Assembly (NCBI GenBank): GCA_964425755.1
Contig: CAYRNY010000011.1
Span: 1-64,000 of the forward strand
Length of the DNA stretch: 64,000 nucleotides
Origin: CAYRNY01 sp964425755
GTDB lineage: Bacteria > Chloroflexota > Anaerolineae > Aggregatilineales > Aggregatilineaceae
Reading direction: 5' to 3'
A program made the translations under genes and the position numbers. This document shows positions 7,685-16,203 of the stretch, piece by piece. Below the pieces are notes generated by a model. It did no database searches, was not told the DNA's origin, and saw only the letters and a list, made by a program, of their open reading frames with translations. The stretch's first letter is position 1. Each line of letters starts with the position of its first letter.

Positions 7685-9252
7685 TGACCGAATCGGATGC
7701 CACAACCGCCGCCAATCAGGACGACATCATCCTGCGGGCACGCCAGGTCACCAAAATCTATCCCGGCACGGTGGCGCTGGACAGCGTCGATTTCAACGTC
7801 TACCGGGGCAAGGTTAACGTGCTGGTGGGCGAGAATGGGGCCGGAAAGTCCACCCTGATGAAGATCATTGCCGGGGTGGAACAGCCGACCGAGGGCCGGC
7901 TGCTCCTCGAGGGCGAGGAGATCGCCCCGAAGTCCCCCCGCGAAGCCGAACAGCACGGTATCGGCATCATCTACCAGGAGTTGAACCTGTTCCCGAATCT
8001 GAACGTGGCCGAAAACATCTTCATGGCGCACGAGGAGACGTTTCAGGGGGCAGTCATCAAGCATGGCGAACAGGAAGCGCGCACCCGCGAGCTTCTGGTG
8101 CGCCTGGAACAGCCGATCAACCCGCGCACCCTGGTGCAGAACTTGCGCATCGGCCAGCAGCAGGTCGTCGAGATCGCCAAAGCCCTGGCCCTGGACGTGC
8201 GCATTCTGATCATGGACGAGCCGACCTCGGCGCTCAGCGATGCGGAAGTCGAGGTGTTGTTCGGTGTGATCAGGGAACTCAAAGCGTCTGGCGTGTCCAT
8301 CATCTACATTTCGCACAAGCTCGAAGAACTGATGCACATCGGGGATTACATCACCGTGCTGCGCGACGGGCGTAAGGTCGCGGAAGCGCCGATGGAAAAC
8401 GTCGACCTGCCCTGGATCATCGAGCGCATGGTGGGCCGTGACACGGCGGCCAGCTACCAGCCCCCCCAACACGCGTTCGGCGATGTCATCATGCAGGTCG
8501 AAGATATCACGCTGCCCAAAACCGGCGGTGGCTATTTGCTCGATCACGTGTCGTTCGCGCTGCGCACCGGCGAGATTCTCGGCATTTACGGGCTGATGGG
8601 CGCGGGCCGCACGGAACTGTTCGAGTGCCTGATGGGCCTGCACCCGAACGCAACGGGCCGGGTGTGGCTGCAGGGCCAGGAACTGCGCGGCCTGATCGAC
8701 CGGCGCATCGAACAGGGCATGATGCTGATCCCCGAAGATCGCCAGCGCGAAGGGCTGGTGCCGGAGCTATCCGTCGCGGACAACATGCTGCTTGCCAGCC
8801 TTAAACGGTTCTTCAACGGGCTGTACCTCTCGCGTGACAAGGCGCAGGAGCACATCAACCGCATGATCCGCGAGCTGTCGATCAAGCTCGCCAACCCGCA
8901 ACACCCGATCTCCTCGCTCAGCGGCGGTAACCAGCAGAAAGTCGTCGTCGCCAAAGGGTTGCTCACCGGGCCCAAGGTGCTGTTGATGGACGAGCCGACA
9001 CGTGGGATTGATGTCGGGGCGAAGGAGGAGATCTTTGACATTGCGCGCAAACTCGCCGCACAGGGGCTTGGCATCATCTTTGTTTCCACCGAACTGAAAG
9101 AGATTATGGCGATTGCGGACCGCATTATCGTTTTGTCAAAAGGTCGTATCACCCAAGAATTTGATCGCGCCGAAGCGACTCAGCAGGCGTTGGTAGAGGC
9201 CTCGGCTGTCGGGCATCAACCGGTACGAAAGGGACAGAATAACAATGGCTGA
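7684..9252 (+). CDS. Sugar ABC transporter ATP-binding protein, RbsA/MglA type
   Basis: 522 aa with two fused ABC cassettes, the normal length for RbsA/MglA proteins of the CUT2 family. The first Walker A is GENGAGKST (49-57), followed by a Q-loop (IIYQELNLF) and Walker B (ILIMDEPTSAL). The second half carries the usual degenerate P-loop (GLMGAGRTE) and an intact signature SGGNQQKVVVAK with Walker B VLLMDEPTRGID. It energises uptake through the RbsC-like permease encoded next, whose start overlaps this gene by 8 bp. The substrate is unknown; the downstream genes suggest a pentose or a related branched or polyol sugar. Confidence 0.93.
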   Translation: MTESDATTAANQDDIILRARQVTKIYPGTVALDSVDFNVYRGKVNVLVGENGAGKSTLMKIIAGVEQPTEGRLLLEGEEIAPKSPREAEQHGIGIIYQELNLFPNLNVAENIFMAHEETFQGAVIKHGEQEARTRELLVRLEQPINPRTLVQNLRIGQQQVVEIAKALALDVRILIMDEPTSALSDAEVEVLFGVIRELKASGVSIIYISHKLEELMHIGDYITVLRDGRKVAEAPMENVDLPWIIERMVGRDTAASYQPPQHAFGDVIMQVEDITLPKTGGGYLLDHVSFALRTGEILGIYGLMGAGRTELFECLMGLHPNATGRVWLQGQELRGLIDRRIEQGMMLIPEDRQREGLVPELSVADNMLLASLKRFFNGLYLSRDKAQEHINRMIRELSIKLANPQHPISSLSGGNQQKVVVAKGLLTGPKVLLMDEPTRGIDVGAKEEIFDIARKLAAQGLGIIFVSTELKEIMAIADRIIVLSKGRITQEFDRAEATQQALVEASAVGHQPVRKGQNNNG

Positions 9253-10318
9253 TGTAAATGTTCGAGCAGGTGCCGATTCGGATTTCCTGGGCGAATTAAG
9301 GGGGCGTTTCACGTTGCGCGGGCTGTTGATCCAACTGCGCGCTTTCATCGCCCTGATCCTGCTGTTCACGTTTTTTGCCCTGATCTCGGACCCTTTCTTA
9401 AAGTCGACCAACCAGGTCATTCTCGCCAAACAGGTCGCGATTAACGCGATCCTGGGCATCGGCATGACCTTCGTGATCCTCACCGGCGGGATCGACCTGT
9501 CCGTGGGGTCAATTGTTGGGCTGACCGGCATGATCGCCGGGGGGTTGATCAGAGAAGGGCTGGTGCTGGAACCGTTGAATCGCGTGATATATTTCAACGC
9601 GTGGATCGTGAGTTTTCTGGCGATCCTGGTCGGGATGTTCGTCGGCCTGATCAACGGCATCCTGATCACGCGCTTCAATGTAGCTCCGTTTATCGCCACG
9701 CTGGGCACGCTGTACATGGCGCGCGGCTTCGCGTTGCTGCGCAACAGCGGCGCGACGTTCTCCAACCTGGTCGGCAGCGAAGAACTGGGCAACACCGGGT
9801 TTGAGAGTCTGGGGGGCGGCGGCATCCAAATGCTTGGCCTCTCCATTCCGTATTCCATCTTCATCATGATCGGTTTGGCGGTGCTGGCAAGTTTCATCAC
9901 GCTGAAGACGCCTTTCGGGCGACAGGTCTACGCCATCGGCGGCAACATACGCGCGGCGCAGCTTTCCGGTGTGCGCGTGAAGACAGTCGTCATGCTCACC
10001 TACGTGATCAGTGGCTTCTGCGCGGCGGTCGTCGGCCTGATCGTCACGTCGCAGTTGGTCGCCTCGCACCCCTCAACCGGCGAGACATGGGAGTTGAACG
10101 CGATCGCGGCGGTGGTGCTGGGCGGCACGTCGCTGGCCGGCGGGCGCGGCACGATCCTCGGCACGATCGTCGGTGCGTTTGTGATCGGCGTCCTGCGTAA
10201 CGGCATGATCCTGGAAGGACTCAGTTCGTTCTGGCAGATGGTCATCACCGGTTTCGTTATCATCCTGGCCGTCATCATTGATCAGGCCCAACAACGTTTG
10301 CAGGAACGCAACCGGTAG
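9245..10318 (+). CDS. Sugar ABC transporter permease, RbsC type
   Basis: 357-aa polytopic inner-membrane protein. Hydrophobic segments span most of the length, and the CUT2 hallmarks GIDLSVGSIVGLTGMIAGG and AVVLGGTSLAGGRGTILGT are present. The single permease probably homodimerises, as RbsC does, and works with the two-domain ATPase just upstream and the double binding protein downstream. The ribosome binding site AAAGGGA lies within the end of the preceding gene, consistent with translational coupling. Confidence 0.93.
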   Translation: MADVNVRAGADSDFLGELRGRFTLRGLLIQLRAFIALILLFTFFALISDPFLKSTNQVILAKQVAINAILGIGMTFVILTGGIDLSVGSIVGLTGMIAGGLIREGLVLEPLNRVIYFNAWIVSFLAILVGMFVGLINGILITRFNVAPFIATLGTLYMARGFALLRNSGATFSNLVGSEELGNTGFESLGGGGIQMLGLSIPYSIFIMIGLAVLASFITLKTPFGRQVYAIGGNIRAAQLSGVRVKTVVMLTYVISGFCAAVVGLIVTSQLVASHPSTGETWELNAIAAVVLGGTSLAGGRGTILGTIVGAFVIGVLRNGMILEGLSSFWQMVITGFVIILAVIIDQAQQRLQERNR

Positions 10319-10483
10319 GCTCCAGCAGACCGGCTGCTTCCTCACGGCACGACCAAAGGAGGTGATGCCGCGAACACAATGTACAGGTTCCACACTCTCG
10401 CATTAACCTGATTGAACGACTACAGCATCAAACGCGTTTGAAGGTTAATCCAACTAGCTAGTAAAAAAGGATCGGATGAAAAC

Positions 10484-12331
10484 ATGTTGAACAAAAACTA
10501 CGCAAAACTGATTGTTGCCTTAATCGCGATTGTGATGGTGACGGTTGCTTTGGCTCCTGCCCCCGTGCTGGCGCAGGAAAGCCAGGGGCTGATCGTGATC
10601 ATCACGCCGTCGCACGACAACCCGTTCTTCAAGGCGGAAGCCGACTCGGCGCAGAAAGCGGCTGAGGAGCTGGGCTACGATACGCTGGTGTTGATCCACG
10701 ATGACGACCCGGCGCTACAAGACCAGCACTTCGACCTGGCGATCGCGCAGGGCGCGGATGCGATCGTGCTGGATAACGCGGGTGCGGACGCTTCGATCGA
10801 GGCGGTGCGCAAGGCCAGGGAAGCCGGCATTCCGACGTTCCTGATCGACCGCGAGATCAACGAGACGGGGCTGGCTGCTTCGCAGATCATCTCGAACAAC
10901 TACCAGGGCGCGGTGCTCGGTGCGGAAGAGTTCGTGCGGCTGCTGGGTGAGGAAGGCAAGTACGTCGAGCTGTTCGGGCGCGACTCGGACACCAACGCCC
11001 ACATCCGTTCGCAGGGCTACCACGACGTGCTGGATGAGTATCCGGACCTGGAAATGGTCGCGCAGCAAACGGCCAACTGGTCGCAGACTGAAGCGTTCGA
11101 GGTGATGGAGACCATCATCCAGGCGCACCCGGACATCGACGGTGTGATCTCCGGTAACGACACGATGGCGATGGGCGCGATGGCGGCGCTGCAGGCGGCG
11201 GGCATGACCGACGTGGTTGTGGTCGGCTTCGATGGCTCGCAGGACGTGCTGGACGCGATCAAGGAAGGCAAGATCGCCGCGACCGTGTTGCAGCCCGTGG
11301 CGCAGTTCGGCCCGCTGGCGGTTGAGCAGGCGCACCGCTACATCACCACCGGCGAGCTACCGGAAGAAGAGAAAATCTCCATCGACTGCATCCTGATCAC
11401 ACCGGAGAACGCCGACGACTACTTCAACTTCACCCCCGTTGAAGCTGAAGAAGAGGCGGTACAGGTCGAGGGGCTGATCGTGATCATCACGCCGTCGCAC
11501 GACAACCCGTTCTTCAAGGCGGAAGCCGACTCGGCGCAGAAAGCGGCTGAGGAGCTGGGCTACGATACGCTGGTGTTGATCCACGATGACGACCCGGCGC
11601 TACAAGACCAGCACTTCGACCTGGCGATCGCGCAGGGCGCGGATGCGATCGTGCTGGATAACGCGGGTGCGGACGCTTCGATCGAGGCGGTGCGCAAGGC
11701 CAGGGAAGCCGGCATTCCGACGTTCCTGATCGACCGCGAGATCAACGAGACGGGGCTGGCTGCTTCGCAGATCATCTCGAACAACTACCAGGGCGCGGTG
11801 CTCGGTGCGGAAGAGTTCGTGCGGCTGCTGGGTGAGGAAGGCAAGTACGTCGAGCTGTTCGGGCGCGACTCGGACACCAACGCCCACATCCGTTCGCAGG
11901 GCTACCACGACGTGCTGGATGAGTATCCGGACCTGGAAATGGTCGCGCAGCAAACGGCCAACTGGTCGCAGACTGAAGCGTTCGAGGTGATGGAGACCAT
12001 CATCCAGGCGCACCCGGACATCGACGGTGTGATCTCCGGTAACGACACGATGGCGATGGGCGCGATGGCGGCGCTGCAGGCGGCGGGCATGACCGACGTG
12101 GTTGTGGTCGGCTTCGATGGCTCGCAGGACGTGCTGGACGCGATCAAGGAAGGCAAGATCGCCGCGACCGTGTTGCAGCCCGTGGCGCAGTTCGGCCCGC
12201 TGGCGGTTGAGCAGGCGCACCGCTACATCACCACCGGCGAGCTACCGGAAGAAGAGAAAATCTCCATCGACTGCATCCTGATCACACCGGAGAACGTCGA
12301 CGACTACTTCAACTTCACCCCCGTTGAGTAA
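10484..12331 (+). CDS. Sugar-binding protein with two fused, nearly identical periplasmic-binding domains
   Basis: 615 aa, about twice the usual RbsB/MglB length. A signal peptide (1 to about 30, ending APVLAQ) is followed by two type-1 periplasmic-binding (Peripla_BP_4) domains. The domains start at G35 and G330, offset by 295 residues, and are joined by a short acidic linker (EAEEEAVQVE). They are identical in protein sequence apart from one residue near the end (NADDY versus NVDDY). Each has the ribose/galactose-binding pattern ITPSHDNPFFKAE, DAIVLDNAGAD, VISGNDTMAMGAM and VVVGFDGSQDVLDAI. The product would present two sugar-binding lobes to one permease. The DNA repeat is described separately. 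A 4-codon frame at 10475 overlaps the start and lies nearer the ribosome binding site. Confidence 0.9.
   Translation: MLNKNYAKLIVALIAIVMVTVALAPAPVLAQESQGLIVIITPSHDNPFFKAEADSAQKAAEELGYDTLVLIHDDDPALQDQHFDLAIAQGADAIVLDNAGADASIEAVRKAREAGIPTFLIDREINETGLAASQIISNNYQGAVLGAEEFVRLLGEEGKYVELFGRDSDTNAHIRSQGYHDVLDEYPDLEMVAQQTANWSQTEAFEVMETIIQAHPDIDGVISGNDTMAMGAMAALQAAGMTDVVVVGFDGSQDVLDAIKEGKIAATVLQPVAQFGPLAVEQAHRYITTGELPEEEKISIDCILITPENADDYFNFTPVEAEEEAVQVEGLIVIITPSHDNPFFKAEADSAQKAAEELGYDTLVLIHDDDPALQDQHFDLAIAQGADAIVLDNAGADASIEAVRKAREAGIPTFLIDREINETGLAASQIISNNYQGAVLGAEEFVRLLGEEGKYVELFGRDSDTNAHIRSQGYHDVLDEYPDLEMVAQQTANWSQTEAFEVMETIIQAHPDIDGVISGNDTMAMGAMAALQAAGMTDVVVVGFDGSQDVLDAIKEGKIAATVLQPVAQFGPLAVEQAHRYITTGELPEEEKISIDCILITPENVDDYFNFTPVE
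10584..11442 (+). repeat. 859-bp direct repeat, copy 1 (inside the binding-protein gene)
   Basis: This stretch recurs at 11469-12327, offset by 885 bp. By eye I found one difference in the whole length (C at 11412 versus T at 12297), so synonymous sites are essentially unchanged. A 26-bp unique linker (11443-11468) joins the copies in frame. Such identity implies a very recent duplication, ongoing gene conversion, or an assembly error. Confidence 0.95.
11469..12327 (+). repeat. 859-bp direct repeat, copy 2 (inside the binding-protein gene)
   Basis: Second copy of 10584-11442, ending just before the stop codon of the fused binding-protein gene. The point where the copies diverge coincides with the stop region: copy 1 reads GAAGCT and copy 2 reads GAGTAA. 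The fusion therefore replaced the first stop codon with a linker rather than simply repeating a block. Confidence 0.95.
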
Positions 12332-12380
12332 TCCTGGCGCGGCGTGGGCTGCCGTATAGAAGCGGTCCACGCCTTGTATA

Positions 12381-12411
12381 GGGCAGTCAAGCCATCCCGG
12401 CTTGGCTGCCC
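12381..12411 (+). other. Stable stem-loop downstream of the binding-protein gene
   Basis: GGGCAGTCAAGCC (12381-12393) pairs with GGCTTGGCTGCCC (12399-12411), 13 bp with one G-T pair and a 5-nt loop. No T-run follows, so it is probably not a full terminator. It sits between the binding protein and the RbsD-like gene, and may protect the upstream mRNA or lower downstream expression. Confidence 0.65.
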
Positions 12412-12470
12412 GTAACGGCCCTGCCGTTTAAAAGTCATTGTCACAGCGTACTATAAGAGGACTTAAAAAT

Positions 12471-12890
12471 ATGTTAAAAGGAAAACTTATCCATCCTGAA
12501 ATTCTGCAAGCGCTCGCATCAGCGGGACACGGCTCGCAGATTCTGATCACCGACGGCCACTACCCGCACTCGACCGGCTCGCACCCCGGCGCGAAGCGCG
12601 TGTACCTGAACCTCGCGCCGGGCAAGGTGACGGTGCCGGACGTGCTCGAAGCGCTTGTCACCGCGATCCCGATCGAGGCGGCGCACGCGATCTGGCCCGA
12701 CGACGACAGCGAACCACCGGTCTTCGCCGACTATCGCCGGCTCTTGCCGGACGTCGAGATCGGCAAGCTGGGCCGTTTCCCGTTTTACGAAGCGGCGCGC
12801 TCGCGCGATACCGCGCTGGTGATCGCCACAGGCGAACAACGGACCTGGGCGTGCATCCTGCTGACGATCGGGGTTGTCCAGTTCACCTGA
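12471..12890 (+). CDS. RbsD/FucU-family sugar mutarotase
   Basis: 139 aa from the ATG at 12471, preceded by AAGAGGA at a suitable distance; an earlier in-frame start at 12438 has no such site. The N terminus LKGKLIHPEILQALASAGHG and the block ITDGHYPHSTG match RbsD/FucU proteins, which interconvert pyranose/furanose forms or anomers of free sugars in the cytoplasm. The C-terminal TWACILLTIGVV occupies the place of the family's conserved Tyr-x-Asn region but differs from it, so ligand or activity may be altered. The gene follows the transporter and precedes the transketolase genes, so it probably prepares the imported sugar for the isomerase encoded at the operon end. Confidence 0.85.
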   Translation: MLKGKLIHPEILQALASAGHGSQILITDGHYPHSTGSHPGAKRVYLNLAPGKVTVPDVLEALVTAIPIEAAHAIWPDDDSEPPVFADYRRLLPDVEIGKLGRFPFYEAARSRDTALVIATGEQRTWACILLTIGVVQFT

Positions 12891-12919
12891 CGCACATCTG
12901 ACAGGGAGTTGAAGCCACC

Positions 12920-13756
12920 ATGACCGAACTCGAACTCAGGCTCAAATCAATCGCGTATCGCAAAACGATTCTCACCATCATCCACCACGCCAAGGCCGGG
13001 CACACCGGCGGGAGCCTGTCGTGCATTGACATTCTGAACGTGCTGTACAACCGCGTGATGAATGTCTCGCCGGAGAACTTCGACGATCCGGACCGCGACC
13101 GTTACATCCAGAGCAAGGGCCACTCGGTCGAAGCGCTGTACACGGTACTGGCAGATCGCGGGTTCTATCCTGCGGAAGAACTCCAGACACTGGGGCAGTA
13201 TCGCTCGCACTTCATCGGGCACCCGACGCGTAAAGTCCCCGGCATCGAGCAGAATACCGGCGCGCTCGGTCATGGGCTAGCGGTTGCGGTAGGGCTGGCG
13301 CTGGCTGCGAAGAAAGACGGGCGCAGCTACCGCGTGTACACCCTGCTCGGCGATGGCGAGCTAACCGAAGGGTCGAGCTGGGAAGCGTCGATGAGCGCCG
13401 CGCATTACCGGCTGGACAACCTGGTCGTGATCGTCGACCGCAACGGGCTGCAGATCACCGGCCCGACCGAAGAGGTTATGGCGCTTGAATCGCTGGTCGA
13501 AAGGTTCACGGCTTTCGGATACGCGGTGCGCACGTGCGACGGGAACGATGTCGGCGACCTAACGCGCACGCTGGAAGCGGTGCCTTTTGCGCCGGGCAAG
13601 CCGAACATGATCATCGCCAATACGGTCAAAGGCAAGGGTGTCAGCTTCATCGAAAACGCCCTGCACTGGCATCACAAAGTCCCCAGCGATGACGAGCTGG
13701 CGCGCGCGCTGGCAGAACTGGATCGTGCAGAAGAGCAACTGAAAGCGGCGGTATAA
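12920..13756 (+). CDS. Transketolase N-terminal subunit (thiamine-diphosphate-binding half)
   Basis: 278 aa, the length of stand-alone transketolase N-terminal halves. The ThDP/metal motif GDGELTEGSSWEA is present, as are HTGGSLSCIDIL near the N terminus, SKGHSVEALYTVL, and TGALGHGLAVAVGLAL. With the C half encoded 2 bp downstream it should form a split transketolase that moves a two-carbon ketol unit between phosphorylated sugars. Split transketolases inside sugar-utilisation operons are often specialised, for example the AptA/AptB apulose-4-phosphate transketolase. The association with an FGGY kinase and a sugar transporter supports a dedicated catabolic role over the housekeeping pentose-phosphate pathway. 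Confidence 0.9.
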   Translation: MTELELRLKSIAYRKTILTIIHHAKAGHTGGSLSCIDILNVLYNRVMNVSPENFDDPDRDRYIQSKGHSVEALYTVLADRGFYPAEELQTLGQYRSHFIGHPTRKVPGIEQNTGALGHGLAVAVGLALAAKKDGRSYRVYTLLGDGELTEGSSWEASMSAAHYRLDNLVVIVDRNGLQITGPTEEVMALESLVERFTAFGYAVRTCDGNDVGDLTRTLEAVPFAPGKPNMIIANTVKGKGVSFIENALHWHHKVPSDDELARALAELDRAEEQLKAAV

Positions 13757-13758
13757 CT

Positions 13759-14709
13759 ATGGAACTCGGACGACCAAACCTGGAAGAATTCGCGGCAACG
13801 CTGCTCGAACTGGGGCGGCGCGATCCCAACCTGTTGATCGTGACCAGCGACTCGCGCGGGTCGGGCAAGTTGGGACCGTTTGCCGACGCGTTGCCGGATC
13901 AAGTTGTGGAGGTCGGCATCGCGGAACAGAATCTGGTCGGTATCGCGGCGGGTCTGGCCGCGGCGGGGAAGCGTGTATTTGCCGTGTCGCCCGCGTGTTT
14001 CCTGACCGCGCGCGCCCTGGAACAGATCAAAAACGACGTGGCGTACTCCGACCAGCCGGTCAAGCTGATCGGCATCAGCGCGGGGGTGAGCTACGGCGCG
14101 CTCGGCTCGACGCATCACTCGCTGCACGATTACGCCGCCCTGCGCGCGATCAACAACGTGGACGTGGTGGCGCCGGCGGACAACTTCGAAACGCGCGCGG
14201 CGATCAAGGCCGCGTATGCCTACCCGCACCCGATCTATCTGCGTTTCGGCAAAAAGCCGATGCCGCACCTGCACGCGCCGGATACCGCATTCACAATCGG
14301 CAAGGCGATCCCGCTGGCCGAAGGTAGCGATGTCACCTTCATCGCCAGCGGCGAAACGGTGCCCCGCGCGATGGGCGCACGCGACATCCTGGCGCAGGAC
14401 GGCATCTCCTGCGGCGTGGTGAGCATGCACACGCTCAAGCCGCTGGACACGGAGACCTTGTTCCGCGTGGCGCGTGGCTCAAAGGCGCTGGTCACGGTTG
14501 AAGAGCACAGCGTTTACGGCGGGCTGGGCGAAGCGTGCTCGGCGGCGCTGATGCAGGCTGGGATCAACGTGCCGCTGAAGATCGTCGCCATCCCCGACGA
14601 ATACACCGTTCCCGGCAGCCAGGGCGAGATCTTCGCGCATTACGGCATCACGCCGGACGGCCTGGCCGCCACCGCGCAGGCATTGCTGCACATGGAGTTG
14701 CGCGTATGA
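13759..14709 (+). CDS. Transketolase C-terminal subunit
   Basis: 316 aa. It contains the pyrimidine-binding domain (VEVGIAEQNLVGIAAGLAAAGKRVFA, with the conserved Glu in the IAEQN block) and the transketolase C-terminal domain (SMHTLKPLDTETLF, VTVEEHSVYGGLGEA). It begins 2 bp after the N-terminal half and overlaps the kinase gene by 4 bp (ATGA), so the three are translationally coupled. The two halves together equal one full transketolase. DXS-like proteins share this layout, but the length and split organisation favour transketolase. Confidence 0.9.
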   Translation: MELGRPNLEEFAATLLELGRRDPNLLIVTSDSRGSGKLGPFADALPDQVVEVGIAEQNLVGIAAGLAAAGKRVFAVSPACFLTARALEQIKNDVAYSDQPVKLIGISAGVSYGALGSTHHSLHDYAALRAINNVDVVAPADNFETRAAIKAAYAYPHPIYLRFGKKPMPHLHAPDTAFTIGKAIPLAEGSDVTFIASGETVPRAMGARDILAQDGISCGVVSMHTLKPLDTETLFRVARGSKALVTVEEHSVYGGLGEACSAALMQAGINVPLKIVAIPDEYTVPGSQGEIFAHYGITPDGLAATAQALLHMELRV

Positions 14710-16190
14710 GCATGATCCTCGCGCTTGATCAGAGCACGTCTGCCACCAAAGCGTTGTTGTTCAACCCCGACGGCACGCTGGCCGCCAAAACCGCGCGCGA
14801 GCACCGGCAGCACTACCCCCAGCCGGGCTGGGTGGAACACGACGCCGAGGAAATCTACACCAACGTGCTGCACGTGATCACGGTGCTGCTGGATCAGAAC
14901 CCCGGCGCGCAGGATGACCTGTTGTGCCTGAGCATCACCAACCAGCGCGAGACGATCGTCGTCTTCGACCGGGCGACCGGCAAGCCGCTGTACAACGCGA
15001 TCGTGTGGCAGTGCCGCCGGGGGGACCCGATCTGCGCGCGCCTGGCCGAACAGGGCCACGCCGCAACCGTCCAGCAGAAAACCGGCCTGAAGATCGACAC
15101 GTATTTCCCGGCGTCTAAGCTCACCTGGTTGTTTGAGCACGAGCCGGATATCCGGCGGCAGGTCGAACAGGGCGCGGCGCTGGTCGGCACGATCGACACG
15201 TACCTGATCTACCGCCTGACGGGCGGCGCGGTCTTCGCCACCGATCACACCAATGCCTGCCGCACGCTGCTGTATAACATCGCCGACCTGCGCTGGGACG
15301 ACGACCTGTGCGCGTTGTTCGGCGTGCCGGTCGCCGCGCTGCCGGAAGTGCGCGAAAGCAGCGCGCAGTACGGCGAGACCGATCTCGGCGGGCGGCTGGA
15401 CGCGCCGCTCCCGATCTGCGGCGTGATGGGTGATTCCCAGGCGGCGCTGTTCGCCGAACGGTGCTTCCACCCCGGCATGGCGAAGGTCACGTTCGGGACC
15501 GGCTCCTCGGTGTTGTTGAACATCGGCAACGAGATGTTGTACTCGCCCAACGGCATCGTGACCACGATCGGCTGGGTCTATGACGGGCAGCCGGTGTACG
15601 CGTTCGAGGGCATCATCAACTTCACGGGCGCGACCATCGCCTGGCTGCGCGACCAACTGGGCCTGATCGCCGACTCCGCCGAAACAGAGGCGCTGGCGCA
15701 GGCGGTCCCGGACAACGGCGGCGTGTACCTCGTGCCCGCCTTCGTCGGACTCAGCGCCCCGTACTGGCGGGCGGACGCGAAAGGCGCGATCCTCGGCCTG
15801 ACGCCTGCCGCCACGCGGAACCATGTCGCGCGGGCCGCGCTCGAAGCGATCGCTTACCGCGTGCATGACGTGCTCGGCGTGATGGCGCAAGACGCCGGGA
15901 TGACGCTGGAACACGTACACGGAGACGGCGGCGCGGTCAGCAACCGCTTCCTGATGCAGTTTGTCGCGGACATCACGCGCCACCACGTGCGCGCGTCCAC
16001 GTTGCCGGAACTGTCGGCGCTGGGCGCGGTGCTGTCCGGCACGCTGGGGATGGGGGTACACGCGTCGCTGGCGGCGCTCGAAGCGCTGCCCCAACCGTTT
16101 GAGGACTACGCGCCCGCGATGGACGCCGAACAAGCCGCGCAGTATTACGCCGGCTGGCAGTCCGCCGTGCGCCACGTATTGATCACATGA
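14706..16190 (+). CDS. FGGY-family carbohydrate kinase, glycerol kinase-like
   Basis: 494 aa from the ATG at 14706, which overlaps the preceding stop. The sequence closely resembles glycerol kinases: LALDQSTSATKALLF, SITNQRETIVVFDRATGKPL, NAIVWQCRRGDPIC, GVMGDSQAALFAERCF and the GTGSSVLLNIG loop. The family phosphorylates glycerol or pentulose-type sugars with ATP. No glycerol facilitator or glycerol-3-phosphate dehydrogenase is nearby. Because it lies between split transketolase and a FucI-like isomerase, I infer that it phosphorylates the keto-sugar made by the isomerase and feeds the transketolase. A similarity-based label 'glycerol kinase' could mislead here. Confidence 0.85.
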   Translation: MSMILALDQSTSATKALLFNPDGTLAAKTAREHRQHYPQPGWVEHDAEEIYTNVLHVITVLLDQNPGAQDDLLCLSITNQRETIVVFDRATGKPLYNAIVWQCRRGDPICARLAEQGHAATVQQKTGLKIDTYFPASKLTWLFEHEPDIRRQVEQGAALVGTIDTYLIYRLTGGAVFATDHTNACRTLLYNIADLRWDDDLCALFGVPVAALPEVRESSAQYGETDLGGRLDAPLPICGVMGDSQAALFAERCFHPGMAKVTFGTGSSVLLNIGNEMLYSPNGIVTTIGWVYDGQPVYAFEGIINFTGATIAWLRDQLGLIADSAETEALAQAVPDNGGVYLVPAFVGLSAPYWRADAKGAILGLTPAATRNHVARAALEAIAYRVHDVLGVMAQDAGMTLEHVHGDGGAVSNRFLMQFVADITRHHVRASTLPELSALGAVLSGTLGMGVHASLAALEALPQPFEDYAPAMDAEQAAQYYAGWQSAVRHVLIT

Positions 16191-16203
16191 GAGGTTAGGT
16201 TCG

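Noticed and set aside
12381..12411. Reading the hairpin after the double binding protein as an operon terminator
   Set aside because: There is no T-run, and the downstream RbsD-like and transketolase genes lack a promoter of their own. An internal mRNA element is more likely.
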